From: Micromonospora sp. H61
GTDB taxonomy: Bacteria; Actinomycetota; Actinomycetes; Mycobacteriales; Micromonosporaceae
Reading direction: 5' to 3'
Length of the DNA stretch: 64,000 nt
Assembly: GCF_018070325.1 (NCBI RefSeq)
Contig: NZ_JAGPXY010000021.1
Span: 32,763-96,762, forward strand
Below are positions 16,085-24,050 of the stretch, one piece after another. The notes beneath the pieces are model-generated. The model was not told the origin of the DNA. It saw nothing but the letters and a program-made list of their open reading frames with translations, and searched no databases. The position numbers and the translations under genes were made by a program. The first letter of the stretch is position 1, and each line of letters starts with the position of its first letter.

Positions 16085-17095
16085 ATGAGTGACGAGCAGA
16101 CCGACACGGGGACCGGGTGGCCGCAGCCGGCGGGTCCGGTGCGGCCGGCTGGGCCGGCGGGTGAGCCGGATCCGCGGCCGGATGCGCCGGATCCGGATGA
16201 GTTGAGCCCGTTGGCGCCGCAGGGGCCGGCGCAGCCGTCGGATGACGAGCCTGCGGCGGAGCCGGGCGTGGAGCCGGTCGACGATGGTGCGACGGTGGAC
16301 CTGAGCGCGGTGTCGCGGTCGGGGGAGCCGGTCGCGGATTCCGACGGGTTGGCGGAGCCGGTGGGGGAGTCGGTGGCGCCGGTGGTGGCTGGTCGGTCCC
16401 GGGTGAGTACGGCCGGGGTGATGATCGCCGCGTTGTTGGCGTTGCTGGGGTTCACGTTGGTCGTGCAGTTGAAGACGACGTCGACGGACCCGACGCTGGG
16501 TGCCACCCGGCAGGAGGACCTGGTCCGGATCCTGTCGGATCTGGATGCGCGGGAGAACCGCCTGCAGCAGGACATCCGGGCTCTGGAGGACAGTCAGCGG
16601 CAGTTGCGCTCGGGTGAGCAGGGTCGTCAGGCGGCGTTGGATGAGGCGACGCGGCGGGCGGACGAGTTGGGCATCCTGGCGGGGACGTTGCCGGCGGTGG
16701 GTCCGGGGTTGACTGTGCAGTTCGACGCCGGGGTGAAGCCGATCTCGGCGAACCGGGTGTTGGACGCGGTGCAGGAGCTGCGCGGTGCGGGTGCCGAGGC
16801 GATGCAGATCTCCGGTGGGGATCGGGCGACGGTGCGGATCATCGCGTCGACGTACTTCCTCGACGATAGGGACAACGGGTCGTTGATGGTGGAGGGGCGT
16901 CGGTTGTCGGGGCCGTACACGATCACGGTGATCGGTGATCCGGCGACGATGCGTACGGCGTTGAACATTCCTGGTGGGGTGGTGGCGTCGGTCCGGGGTG
17001 ACGGCGGTAACGTGACGTTTGGGGAGCGTGAGGTTGCCGAGGTTTCGGCGCTGCACGTGCCGATCAAGTTGGAACACGCCCGTCCGGTCTCCTGA
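16085..17095 (+). CDS. DUF881 family membrane-anchored protein (second copy)
   Basis: A 336-residue paralogue of the protein two genes upstream. It has a long acidic and proline-rich cytoplasmic N-terminus (about 110 residues), a transmembrane segment VMIAALLALLGFTLVVQL, and a coiled coil with DLDARENRLQQDIRALEDSQ. The DUF881 domain shows LPAVGPGLTVQFDAG, LRGAGAEAMQISGGDRATV and GPYTITVIGDP. It lacks the serine/proline tail of the first copy. It corresponds to Rv1825. It starts 11 nt after the DUF1290 stop and is surely in the same operon. Confidence 0.88.
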   Translation: MSDEQTDTGTGWPQPAGPVRPAGPAGEPDPRPDAPDPDELSPLAPQGPAQPSDDEPAAEPGVEPVDDGATVDLSAVSRSGEPVADSDGLAEPVGESVAPVVAGRSRVSTAGVMIAALLALLGFTLVVQLKTTSTDPTLGATRQEDLVRILSDLDARENRLQQDIRALEDSQRQLRSGEQGRQAALDEATRRADELGILAGTLPAVGPGLTVQFDAGVKPISANRVLDAVQELRGAGAEAMQISGGDRATVRIIASTYFLDDRDNGSLMVEGRRLSGPYTITVIGDPATMRTALNIPGGVVASVRGDGGNVTFGEREVAEVSALHVPIKLEHARPVS

Positions 17096-17155
17096 CCGGC
17101 GCGGCCGCGCCGGACCCGGGTGGTCCGGGGCACCGATGGATGAAGGACGCGTCTG

Positions 17156-17536
17156 GTGATTCCCGAGGATCTGCGATACACCGCCGAGCATGAGTGGGTG
17201 GCGGGTGACGGCACGGCTTCGGTCCGGGTCGGCATCACCCACTTCGCGCAGGACGCGCTCGGTGACATCGTGTACGTGCAGTTGCCCGAGGCGGGTGCGG
17301 TGGTCGCGGCCGGTGACTCGTTGGGTGAGATCGAGTCGACCAAGAGTGTGTCGGAGATCTACGCGCCGGTGGCCGGTACGGTGGCGGCGCGCAACGACGC
17401 GTTGGCTGACACGCCTGAGCTGATCAACACTGATCCGTACGGTGAGGGTTGGTTGGTGGAGATCACGCCGAATGATCCGACTGCGACGGATGGGTTGCTG
17501 ACGGCGGCCGCGTATCAGAAGATCACCGAAGGCTGA
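17156..17536 (+). CDS. gcvH: glycine cleavage system H protein
   Basis: The lipoyl carrier that shuttles the aminomethyl group between the P, T and L proteins. At 126 residues it has the usual length. The lipoylation site is K63 in GEIESTKSVSEIYAPV. An N-terminal RYTAEHEWV segment and the C-terminal GEGWLVEI are also typical. GTG 17156 follows AAGGA. It is embedded in the DUF881-garA-MerR block as in other actinobacteria, while gcvP lies 9.8 kb away under a glycine riboswitch; gcvT is not in the window. Confidence 0.96.
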   Translation: MIPEDLRYTAEHEWVAGDGTASVRVGITHFAQDALGDIVYVQLPEAGAVVAAGDSLGEIESTKSVSEIYAPVAGTVAARNDALADTPELINTDPYGEGWLVEITPNDPTATDGLLTAAAYQKITEG

Positions 17537-17672
17537 GTGTGCTTGATCCGGTGCGTGGGATGTCTGCGCGCGTCCGGTTGCCCTGCATTTCGGCGCTGGC
17601 TAGGCTCGCCCAGTCGACCGAGAACCCAATAGTTGAGCGTTGCGGAATTGCCTTCCCGGGCACGGGGAGCCA

Positions 17673-17700
17673 GCCGCCGGGTGTTCAAGTGCCCGGCGGC
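17673..17700 (+). terminator. 9-bp hairpin between gcvH and garA
   Basis: GCCGCCGGG (17673-17681) pairs with CCCGGCGGC (17692-17700) across a 10-nt loop. It lies in the 214-nt gap between gcvH and the FHA gene, 50 nt before the latter. It may end the upstream operon or act as an attenuator; no T-tract follows. Confidence 0.45.
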
Positions 17701-17750
17701 CAGACCCGCCATTACCCGACGCCGACCGAACAGATCCGTGAGGTGGTCCC

Positions 17751-18203
17751 ATGACGCGGCCAGACGACGAGTTCCCCCCACTCGACGTCACTTCGACGCT
17801 CAATCTCGGTTCGCTCGACGAAGTGCTGGAGGGGCCGGATACCGATGTGGTGCCGAGCCGGATGTCCGGTTCGTTGCCGCCGGGTATGGCGCTGCTGGTG
17901 GTTCGTCGAGGTCCGAATGCGGGTGCCCGGTTCTTGTTGGACCACGATGTGACGACCAGTGGCCGGCACCCGGACAGTGACATCTTCCTGGACGACGTGA
18001 CGGTGTCGCGTCGGCATGCGGAGTTCCACCGTGATGGTGGGACGTTCACGGTGCGGGACGTGGGCAGCCTGAATGGCACGTACGTCAATCGTGAGCGGGT
18101 TGAGGCGGCCACGTTGAGCAATGGTGACGAGGTCCAGATCGGTAAGTTCCGGGTGGTGTTCATCGCCGGTCCGCGCCCGGAGGAGGAGGCCGGCCGGGGG
18201 TGA
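17751..18203 (+). CDS. garA: FHA-domain regulator, GarA/OdhI type
   Basis: A 150-residue protein with one FHA domain (about 45-135). Phosphothreonine-binding features are seen in SGRHPDSDIFLDDVTVSRRH and GSLNGTYVNRERV. Near the N-terminus DVTSTLNLGSLDEV has threonines in the place where GarA/OdhI is phosphorylated by Ser/Thr kinases. In mycobacteria and corynebacteria this protein inhibits 2-oxoglutarate dehydrogenase and adjusts glutamate metabolism. It lies between gcvH and a MerR gene exactly as Rv1827 does. The exact phosphosite is inferred, not seen. Confidence 0.9.
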   Translation: MTRPDDEFPPLDVTSTLNLGSLDEVLEGPDTDVVPSRMSGSLPPGMALLVVRRGPNAGARFLLDHDVTTSGRHPDSDIFLDDVTVSRRHAEFHRDGGTFTVRDVGSLNGTYVNRERVEAATLSNGDEVQIGKFRVVFIAGPRPEEEAGRG

Positions 18204-18955
18204 ACGAGCCTGCGGCCTCCATGTCACCCGGGGCGGCTCGGTCTGAGCCGCTGATGAGCATCGGTGAGGTGCTTGGGCAGTTGCGGGTGGATTTTCCGGA
18301 TACCACGATTTCGAAGCTGCGGTTTCTTGAGGCCGAGGGTTTGGTCGAGCCGCAGCGGACGGCGGCGGGTTACCGGAAGTACAGCTGGGACGATGTGGCG
18401 CGGTTGCGGTTCGTGTTGACCGCGCAGCGGGACAAGTACCTGCCGTTGCGGGTGATCCGGGAGCAGTTGGCCCAGTGGGATTCGTCCGGTGAGCAGCCGG
18501 GGCGGTCGCGGCCGGCGTTGGTGGCGGTTGGTCCCGATGGTGCGGTGCCGGGTCGTGAGTTGGCGGAGCCGGCCGAGTCGTCGCAGGTGCGGCTCGGCCG
18601 GGTGGATCTGGTGGCGCGTAGTGGGATCGACGAGTCGACGTTGGTGGAGTTGGAGCGGCTCGGTGTGCTGGTGTCGGATCCGCCGGGGTGGTATGACGCG
18701 GATGCTCTGATCATCGCGTCGGCGGTGGCGGGGTTGGCGGCGTACGGGTTGGAGCCGCGGCACCTGCGGGGTTATCGGACGGCGGCGGACCGGGAGGTCG
18801 GTTTGTTCGCGCAGTTGGTGGCGCCGTTGGCGCGGCAGAGTGATCCGGCGGCGCGGGCGCGGGCTGCGGAGACGGCGCGGGAGTTGGTGGCGTTGTCGGA
18901 GCAGTTGCACGCGGCGTTGGTGCGGGTGGGGCTGCGGTCGACGTTGGGTCGGTGA
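18200..18955 (+). CDS. MerR family regulator, FtsR/Rv1828-like
   Basis: A 251-residue protein whose HTH (about 17-85) reads MSIGEVLGQLRVDFPDTTIS followed by LRFLEAEGLVEPQRTAAGYRKYSWDDVARLRFVL, a MerR-type domain. Unlike metal-sensing MerRs it has no cysteine pair. The C-terminal half contains a second helical module. The equivalent in Corynebacterium (FtsR) activates ftsZ, and Rv1828 is its mycobacterial relative; orthology here rests on synteny and domain layout. GTG 18200 overlaps the garA stop (GTGA), so the two are coupled. Confidence 0.9.
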   Translation: MNEPAASMSPGAARSEPLMSIGEVLGQLRVDFPDTTISKLRFLEAEGLVEPQRTAAGYRKYSWDDVARLRFVLTAQRDKYLPLRVIREQLAQWDSSGEQPGRSRPALVAVGPDGAVPGRELAEPAESSQVRLGRVDLVARSGIDESTLVELERLGVLVSDPPGWYDADALIIASAVAGLAAYGLEPRHLRGYRTAADREVGLFAQLVAPLARQSDPAARARAAETARELVALSEQLHAALVRVGLRSTLGR

Positions 18956-19140
18956 GGGTGCCCGGTGGGTGGCGGCTGAGCGGAAAGATCTCTTCCGGGA
19001 AGCGTGCCGTAGGCTTGCCGGGGTAACCCCTTTTCGGCGCGGGCGTGGTGCTGTAGCGCATGGGACGGCCGTGTTGCGGTCCGTGTACCGTGCAGGGAAG
19101 GGCGCGGTGCGGCGTAGGTGACAACGACACGGAGGCGGCG

Positions 19141-19605
19141 GTGCGCGAGCTGAGCGTGGTCGGAGTTCGGGTGGAGCTGCCCAGCAACCAGCCGATCGTC
19201 CTGCTCAGGGAGGTCGAGGGGGACCGCTATCTGCCGATCTGGATCGGCGCGGTCGAGGCGACGGCTATCGCTTATGAGCAGCAGGGGGTCAAGCCGGCCC
19301 GGCCGTTGACGCATGATCTTCTGCGGGATGTGTTGGCGGCGTTGAAGGCGCCCTTGCAGGCGGTGGAGATCACCGAGCTGAAGGAGAACGTCTTCTACGC
19401 GGATCTGTTGATCGGCGATGGGGTGCGGGTGTCGGCGCGGCCGAGCGATTCGATCGCGTTGGCGTTGCGGGTTGGTGCGCCGATTCGTTGTGCGGAGCAG
19501 GTCCTCAGCGAGGCGGGGATCGTTATCCCTGATGAGCAGGAGGACGAGGTGGAGAAGTTCCGCGAGTTCCTGGAGCAGGTGCGTCCGGAGGATTTCGCGG
19601 GCTGA
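19141..19605 (+). CDS. bifunctional nuclease family protein (DUF151)
   Basis: A 154-residue protein beginning MRELSVVGVRVELPSNQPIV, with the conserved LREVEGDRYLPIWIGAVEA and KENVFYADLLIGDGVRVS, then RPSDSIALALRVGAPI. The DUF151 fold has reported RNase/DNase activity in plants and is a universal member of this actinobacterial block (Rv1829). GTG 19141 is fixed by GGAGG at 19131-19135. A small palindrome GGGGTAACCCC followed by TTTT (19020-19034) lies upstream and may end the preceding transcript. Confidence 0.92.
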   Translation: MRELSVVGVRVELPSNQPIVLLREVEGDRYLPIWIGAVEATAIAYEQQGVKPARPLTHDLLRDVLAALKAPLQAVEITELKENVFYADLLIGDGVRVSARPSDSIALALRVGAPIRCAEQVLSEAGIVIPDEQEDEVEKFREFLEQVRPEDFAG

Positions 19606-19732
19606 GGTGTGCCTGGGCTCGGTTGGTGATCTTTCTCGGTGGCTGCGCGGCGTGTCGCGTCGGTTCCTCCGTGGTAACCCCTGACGGTGGCGATAGGGTT
19701 TCCATGTCGAGGGGTGCGCGTCGGAGGAAACG

Positions 19733-20362
19733 ATGCGTCGCCACACTGACGGGGAGGTTGTCCGGATGCACGAGCCGCGGGATTCCGATCCGGGTGCAGG
19801 GTTCGACGAGTCGGGTGCCTCGTCGCCAGGTGTGGCGGCTGAGGGTGACGGTTCGGTTGGCTACCGGGGTGTGACGGCCTGCCATGCGGTGGGCATCAGT
19901 TACCGGCAGTTGGATTACTGGGCGCGGACGACGCTTGTGGTGCCGAGCGTTCGTGACGCCTCGGGTTCGGGGACGCAGCGGTTGTATTCGTTCCGGGACC
20001 TGGTGGTGTTGAAGGTCGTGAAGCGGTTGTTGGATGCGGGGGTGTCCCTGCAGAACATCCGTAAGGCGATCGAGGCGTTGCGGTCGCGTGGTGTGGAGGA
20101 TCTGGCGGGGATCACGCTTATCTCTGATGGGACGACGGTGTACGAGTGCCGGTCTCCGGAGGAGGTGGTCGATCTGTTGCAGGGTGGCCAGGGGGTCTTC
20201 GGCATCGCGATCGGTGGGGCTTTCAAGGAGATCCAGGGGTCGTTGTCGCATCTGCCGGCGGAGCCGGCGACGAGCGGCCCGGTGGAGCCGGCGGTGGCGT
20301 CGGGGCCGGATCCGGTGGGTGACGAGTTGGCGGCGCGGCGGGCGCGGCGGCGCGCCGGCTGA
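19733..20362 (+). CDS. MerR family regulator, ResR/Rv1830-like
   Basis: A 209-residue protein with an N-terminal tail of about 45 polar residues. A MerR HTH follows: GYRGVTACHAVGISYRQLDY leads to RDASGSGTQRLYSFRDLVVLKVVKRLLDAGVS. The C-terminal region holds LAGITLISDGTTVYE and FGIAIGGAFKEIQ. By position it matches Rv1830, reported as a growth and cell-size regulator (ResR). The ATG has GGAGGA upstream. It ends the conserved block; a T-rich stretch follows. Confidence 0.88.
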   Translation: MRRHTDGEVVRMHEPRDSDPGAGFDESGASSPGVAAEGDGSVGYRGVTACHAVGISYRQLDYWARTTLVVPSVRDASGSGTQRLYSFRDLVVLKVVKRLLDAGVSLQNIRKAIEALRSRGVEDLAGITLISDGTTVYECRSPEEVVDLLQGGQGVFGIAIGGAFKEIQGSLSHLPAEPATSGPVEPAVASGPDPVGDELAARRARRRAG

Positions 20363-20378
20363 CCGTTCGGTCTTTCGA

Positions 20379-20386
20379 TTTTTTTT
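20379..20386 (+). terminator. T-run after the ResR-like gene
   Basis: Eight consecutive T residues in a very GC-rich genome, 17 nt after the stop, preceded by the weak stem GACC/GGTC (20361-20372). This is the closest thing to a classical intrinsic terminator in the window. Confidence 0.45.
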
Positions 20387-20443
20387 CGGTTGTTTTCTCG
20401 CGACAGTCGGTGACGGTGGCAGGCATCTATCGGCCGTGCCAGT

Positions 20444-20494
20444 CCACTGTGGATACCGTGGGTGTTGTGCTGGTGGCCCATTGTGGAGATACCG
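20444..20494. promoter_or_regulatory. direct repeat upstream of the globin genes
   Basis: CCACTGTGGATACCG (20444-20458) recurs as CCATTGTGGAGATACCG (20478-20494), 34 bp apart, in the 258-nt gap before the truncated haemoglobin gene. A TTGACA at 20565-20570 and a TATGGT at 20574-20579 are nearby but not spaced as a pair. The direct repeats are candidate activator or repressor sites. Confidence 0.4.
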
Positions 20495-20620
20495 ATCGGT
20501 AGTGGTGACGCACCGTGTCGGCGTGTTGTCGGGAATCCGATAAGGGGGCGCTGACCGGGGGCGGTTGACACGCTATGGTCCCTCACGGTTCTGGACCCTT
20601 CACCCCCGGAAGGAACGACC

Positions 20621-21019
20621 GTGACGGTTACGGAAGAGACTGCTCCCGCCTCGCACTACGACCGCATTGGTGGCGCCAGTTCGGTCAAGGCGGCGGTTGA
20701 GCTGTTCTACGACAAGGTGCTCGCGGACCCGGAGTTGGCGGGCTATTTCGTTGGCGTGGACATGGCGGGTCAGCGGCGGCATCTGGCGTTGATGTTGACT
20801 GTGGTGCTGGGTGGCCCGAACGAGTACACGGGTCGCGGGTTGGCCGAGGCGCACCAGCCGTTGAACATCACGGTGGGGCACTACGCGAAGGTGGGCGAGC
20901 ACCTGACGGTGACGCTGACCGAGCTGGGGGTGCCGGCGGACGTCCTCGCCCACGTGCAGACAGTGCTGGGGCAGGTGCAGGGCCAGGTGGTGGCTGCCGG
21001 GAACAGGTCGGGCGTCTGA
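20621..21019 (+). CDS. glbN: truncated haemoglobin, group I (GlbN-like)
   Basis: A 132-residue truncated globin. The DRIGGASSVKAAVELFYDKVLADP segment carries the B10 tyrosine (Y30). The proximal (F8) histidine is H78 in GRGLAEAHQPLNI. VGHYAKVGEHLTVTL aligns with the C-terminal helices. In M. tuberculosis GlbN converts nitric oxide to nitrate. The ATG follows GGAAGGA. The next gene, a flavohaemoglobin, starts 2 nt after the stop, so both are one operon and nitric-oxide detoxification is the most likely joint role. Confidence 0.93.
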   Translation: MTVTEETAPASHYDRIGGASSVKAAVELFYDKVLADPELAGYFVGVDMAGQRRHLALMLTVVLGGPNEYTGRGLAEAHQPLNITVGHYAKVGEHLTVTLTELGVPADVLAHVQTVLGQVQGQVVAAGNRSGV

Positions 21020-21021
21020 GC

Positions 21022-22203
21022 GTGGACGCCGCTCGCCTCAAGCAGAGCTGGTCGGTGGTCGCCGGTCACGGCGACCAGGTGCCGCTCTACTTCTACTCGA
21101 CGTTGTTCCTCGCTCATCCCGAGACGCGGCAGATGTTCCCCACGAACATGGCCGGTCAGCGGGACCGCCTCGTGACCGCGTTGGGTCACATCGTGTCCAA
21201 CGTGGACCAGGTGGATCGGCTGGTGGGTTTCCTGCAGGATCTCGGCGCGGATCACCGCAAGTTCGCGGTCCGCGCGGAGCACTATCCGGCGGTCGGTGAG
21301 GCGTTGGTGGCGACGTTGCAGCATTTCCTCGCCGAGCAGTGGACCGACGAGTTGGCTGCGGACTGGACGGCCGCGTACGGGTTGGTCGCCCAGGTGATGA
21401 TGGAGGCCGCGCAGGCCGCTGAGGCGGTCAATCCGCCGTGGTGGGTGGCGGAGATCGTGGCGCATGAGCGGCGGGCGTTCGACGTGGCGGTGTTGACGGT
21501 GCGTCCGCAGTATCTGTTGCCGTTCACGCCGGGTCAGTCGGTCGGGGTGTCGCACCCGTCGGTGCGGTCGTGGCGGTACTACTCGCCGGCGAACGCGCCG
21601 CGGGCGGACGGCACGTTGGAGTTGCATGTGCGGGCCGCGCCGGGGGGCGCGGTGTCGTCGCGGCTGGTGTACGGGTCGGCGGTGGGGGATCGGATCCACC
21701 TGGCGGCGCCGGTGGGGGACCGGTTGGGATTGTGGTCGGCGGGCTCCAGTGACCTGTTGCTGTTGGTCTCGGGTACCGGCTGGGCGCCGGTGAAGGCGTT
21801 GGTGGAGCAGGTGGCCGCGGAGGGTTCCCGTCGGCGGGTGGACCTGTACGTGGGGGCCCGGTCCCGTAGCGAGTTCTACGACAGCGACGCGATCGACAAG
21901 TTGGCGTCGTCGTATCCGTGGTTGACGGTGACGTACGTGGTCGGTGCCGACGTGCACCGGCCGGGGGAGTTCGTGCAGGCGGTGGACCGGGCGTTGGCCG
22001 ACGGTGACTGGCGGTCCCGGCACGTGTTCGTGTGTGGGTCGGACGAGATGGTGTCGCACGCGGTGCGGACGTTGGTGCAGGCGGGTTTCCACGCGGGTCA
22101 GGTGCACCACGAGGGCCTGGGCGCGCAGTGGTACGGCCCGGCGTGGCGGACGGCGGTGCAGCAGTCGGCTGCGGGTGACACTTCGGGAGGTGGGCACAGG
22201 TGA
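21022..22203 (+). CDS. flavohaemoglobin-type globin-reductase (NO dioxygenase)
   Basis: A 393-residue fusion of a globin domain (about 1-135) with a ferredoxin-NADP-reductase-like module. In the globin part Y25 is the likely B10 residue and H78 (GADHRKFAVRAEHYP) the proximal histidine. In the reductase part WRYYSPANAP is the FAD-binding RxYS motif, SGTGWAPVKALVEQV the NAD-binding segment, and FVCGSDEMV the C-terminal motif. Such proteins oxidise NO to nitrate with NAD(P)H. GTG 21022 is 2 nt after glbN; the stop overlaps a short 19-codon ORF. Confidence 0.9.
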   Translation: MDAARLKQSWSVVAGHGDQVPLYFYSTLFLAHPETRQMFPTNMAGQRDRLVTALGHIVSNVDQVDRLVGFLQDLGADHRKFAVRAEHYPAVGEALVATLQHFLAEQWTDELAADWTAAYGLVAQVMMEAAQAAEAVNPPWWVAEIVAHERRAFDVAVLTVRPQYLLPFTPGQSVGVSHPSVRSWRYYSPANAPRADGTLELHVRAAPGGAVSSRLVYGSAVGDRIHLAAPVGDRLGLWSAGSSDLLLLVSGTGWAPVKALVEQVAAEGSRRRVDLYVGARSRSEFYDSDAIDKLASSYPWLTVTYVVGADVHRPGEFVQAVDRALADGDWRSRHVFVCGSDEMVSHAVRTLVQAGFHAGQVHHEGLGAQWYGPAWRTAVQQSAAGDTSGGGHR

Positions 22204-22276
22204 GCGCGATCAGTGAGCTTGCGAGCCCGGCGGTCGCGAACGGAGGTCTGCACAGGTGAGTGCGACGCCGATCAGT
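22186..22276. repeat. duplicated translation-initiation region
   Basis: Copy 1 (22186-22214) contains GGAGG, GCACAGGTGAG and ATCAGT. Copy 2 (22242-22276) repeats the same blocks with two changed bases before the start and a 6-nt insertion (ACGCCG or equivalent) before ATCAGT. Each copy supplies a Shine-Dalgarno and a GTG overlapping a TGA. Copy 1 begins the 19-codon ORF and copy 2 begins the DivIVA-like gene. Confidence 0.75.
22200..22259 (+). CDS. 19-codon leader ORF between flavohaemoglobin and DivIVA-like genes
   Basis: GTG 22200 overlaps the flavohaemoglobin TGA, and its own TGA (22257-22259) overlaps the GTG of the next gene. It encodes MSAISELASPAVANGGLHR. The first residues MSA-IS match the start of the downstream protein (MSATPIS), so it looks like a duplicated gene start that now makes a short peptide. 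It might serve purely to couple translation. Confidence 0.45.
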   Translation: MSAISELASPAVANGGLHR

Positions 22277-22951
22277 CGGTATGACGGGGTGCAGGTTTCC
22301 GGCGGTGTGCAGGTGCGGATCACCGCCGACCGGGTTCGGCGGTGGGAGTTCGGTGCGGCGTCGTTCGCTCGGCGTGGTTACGACAACGCTGACGTGGACC
22401 GGTTCCGGGTGCAGGTCGCTGACGAGTTGGACCTGTTGGCGACGCAGATCGCGACGTTGCGGGCGGAGAACGAGCGGCTGACCGACCGGGTGGAGTTGCA
22501 CCGGCACGGGGTGATTCCGAGTACGGGGGCGGCGGCGAAGGTCCCGGCGGCGCGGGAGGTGAATCTGCTGTCGGCGGCGCAGCGGGAGGCCGAGCAGATC
22601 ATCGCGCAGGCGCATGACTACGCGCGTCGGGTCGCCGAGTACGCCCGGGTGCAGTACGAGAGTTACCTGCACGCGGCGGAGGCGGAGGCGAAGCAGGAGG
22701 CGGAGCGGGCGGTGGCGGAGTACCGCAGCGCGGCGGGGTCGAGCTTCGACGACACGGTGGCGACCCGGGAGGCGTTGCGGATCTTCGGTGAGATGATGGT
22801 GTCGCACATGCAGGCGGCGGCGCGGCATCTCGACGACGGCAGTGAGCAGTTGGCGCGCACGATGGATCGGATCGCGGCGGAGACGCCGGGGGCGCCGTTC
22901 GTGGGTGGCGTGGTGGGCCAGTCGGCGTTGCCGCGGCACCAGCAGCGCTGA
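22256..22951 (+). CDS. DivIVA-domain coiled-coil protein
   Basis: A 231-residue protein. RVRRWEFGAASFARRGYDNADVDRFRVQVADEL (about 25-57) is a DivIVA-type N-terminal motif with the usual RGYD/DVD spacing. A long coiled coil follows (QIATLRAENERLTDRVEL, then QREAEQIIAQAHDYARRVAEYAR and repeated AEAEAKQEAERAV). It resembles the polar-growth scaffold family (Wag31 and relatives) but lacks their long C-terminus, so it is probably a paralogue. Start GTG 22256 is in the second copy of a duplicated initiation region. Its link to globin genes is unexplained. Confidence 0.82.
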   Translation: MSATPISRYDGVQVSGGVQVRITADRVRRWEFGAASFARRGYDNADVDRFRVQVADELDLLATQIATLRAENERLTDRVELHRHGVIPSTGAAAKVPAAREVNLLSAAQREAEQIIAQAHDYARRVAEYARVQYESYLHAAEAEAKQEAERAVAEYRSAAGSSFDDTVATREALRIFGEMMVSHMQAAARHLDDGSEQLARTMDRIAAETPGAPFVGGVVGQSALPRHQQR

Positions 22952-23065
22952 GTCGCCGGGTGGGGTGCGCTGACGTGGACCCCGCCCGGCGTGTTGGCGG
23001 CGGTGGCACAGTCGGAGGGGTCAGGCGGGGCTGACGGGTGGCCCGCCCCTGGGAGAGGCGCCGTC

Positions 23066-24025
23066 GTGTCGGTATCACCGTCCCCGTCCGGCGGGTCAGC
23101 GGACCCGCTGGCCGCGTTGGAGGCGTCGGCGTGGGCGCTGGCGGCCGCGGTCGGCACCATGAGTGACGCCCTGTCGGCCCCGCTCGCGGAGGTCCTCGCG
23201 GCGTCGCCGCACCGCAGCGCGGTGCTGGAGGCCGCGGGTCTGCTGTCCTCAGACGGCGGGACGCCGGTCGCGCACCCGTCGCTGGTGCCTGCCGACGGGC
23301 CGACCGGGCGCAGCGCGGTGCAGGCGCGGTTGAGTTCGCTGCGGCAGGCGGTCGCCGCGGCGGCGCAGGAGCCTTCCGGCGGGGGTGGGGCCGGCTGGGC
23401 GCAGGTGGACGACGAGGTGTTGCTGCATCAGGGTCGGGCGTCGGCGGCGACCGGCCGGGCGTTGGCGACCCGGGTGGTGCCCGAGTTGCCGGGGCTGGCG
23501 CAGCGCTTGGACTCGGCGGACGCCCGGGTGTTGGATGTGGGCACCGGTGTGGCGGCGTTGGCCGTCGCCCTGGCCCGCGCGTTGCCCCGGGTGTCGGTGG
23601 TGGGTATCGACGTGCTGCAACGGGCGTTGGACCTGGCCGGCGGGGAGTTGGCCGAGGCGCGCGATGTCGCGGATCGGATCAGTTTGCGCCGGCAGGACGT
23701 CGCGGAGGTGGCCGAGCCCGGCGGGTACGACCTGGTCTGGGTGCCGGCGCCGTTTCTTCCCCAGCAGACGTTGGCGCTCGCGCTGCCCCGGCTGGTGCGG
23801 GCGCTGCGACCCGGTGGCTGGCTGGTGGCGGGCACCAATGCGCCGGCCGGGGACCCGTTGCGGGCGGCCGTCGACCGGTGGAACGCCGTGCGTAACGGCG
23901 GCAACGCCTTCGACGCCGACCGGATGGCGGAGGTGCTGGCGGGGGCCGGGTTGGGTGAGGTTCGGCGTTTTCCGACCGTCCCGGGCGGGCCGGTGTTGGT
24001 CGCCGCGCACCGCCCGGGCGGCTGA
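23066..24025 (+). CDS. class I SAM-dependent methyltransferase
   Basis: A 319-residue protein. An N-terminal helical region (about 1-130) precedes a Rossmann methyltransferase core: ARVLDVGTGVAALAVALARA is motif I, VVGIDVLQRAL follows, then DLVWVPAPFLPQQTLALALP and the motif LRPGGWLVAGTNAP. The layout with a helical N-terminal domain resembles O-methyltransferase-like or hypothetical actinomycete enzymes; the substrate is unknown. GTG 23066 is chosen for GGGAGAGG at 23051-23058. An in-frame GTG at 22991 is possible but less well supported. Confidence 0.82.
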   Translation: MSVSPSPSGGSADPLAALEASAWALAAAVGTMSDALSAPLAEVLAASPHRSAVLEAAGLLSSDGGTPVAHPSLVPADGPTGRSAVQARLSSLRQAVAAAAQEPSGGGGAGWAQVDDEVLLHQGRASAATGRALATRVVPELPGLAQRLDSADARVLDVGTGVAALAVALARALPRVSVVGIDVLQRALDLAGGELAEARDVADRISLRRQDVAEVAEPGGYDLVWVPAPFLPQQTLALALPRLVRALRPGGWLVAGTNAPAGDPLRAAVDRWNAVRNGGNAFDADRMAEVLAGAGLGEVRRFPTVPGGPVLVAAHRPGG

Positions 24026-24050
24026 GGGCGACAGTCGGTGCTGCGGGTGG

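Noticed and set aside
19020..19034. GGGGTAACCCC followed by TTTT as a firm intrinsic terminator
   Set aside because: The stem is only 4 bp with a 3-nt loop; mentioned with the DUF151 gene but too weak for a separate call.
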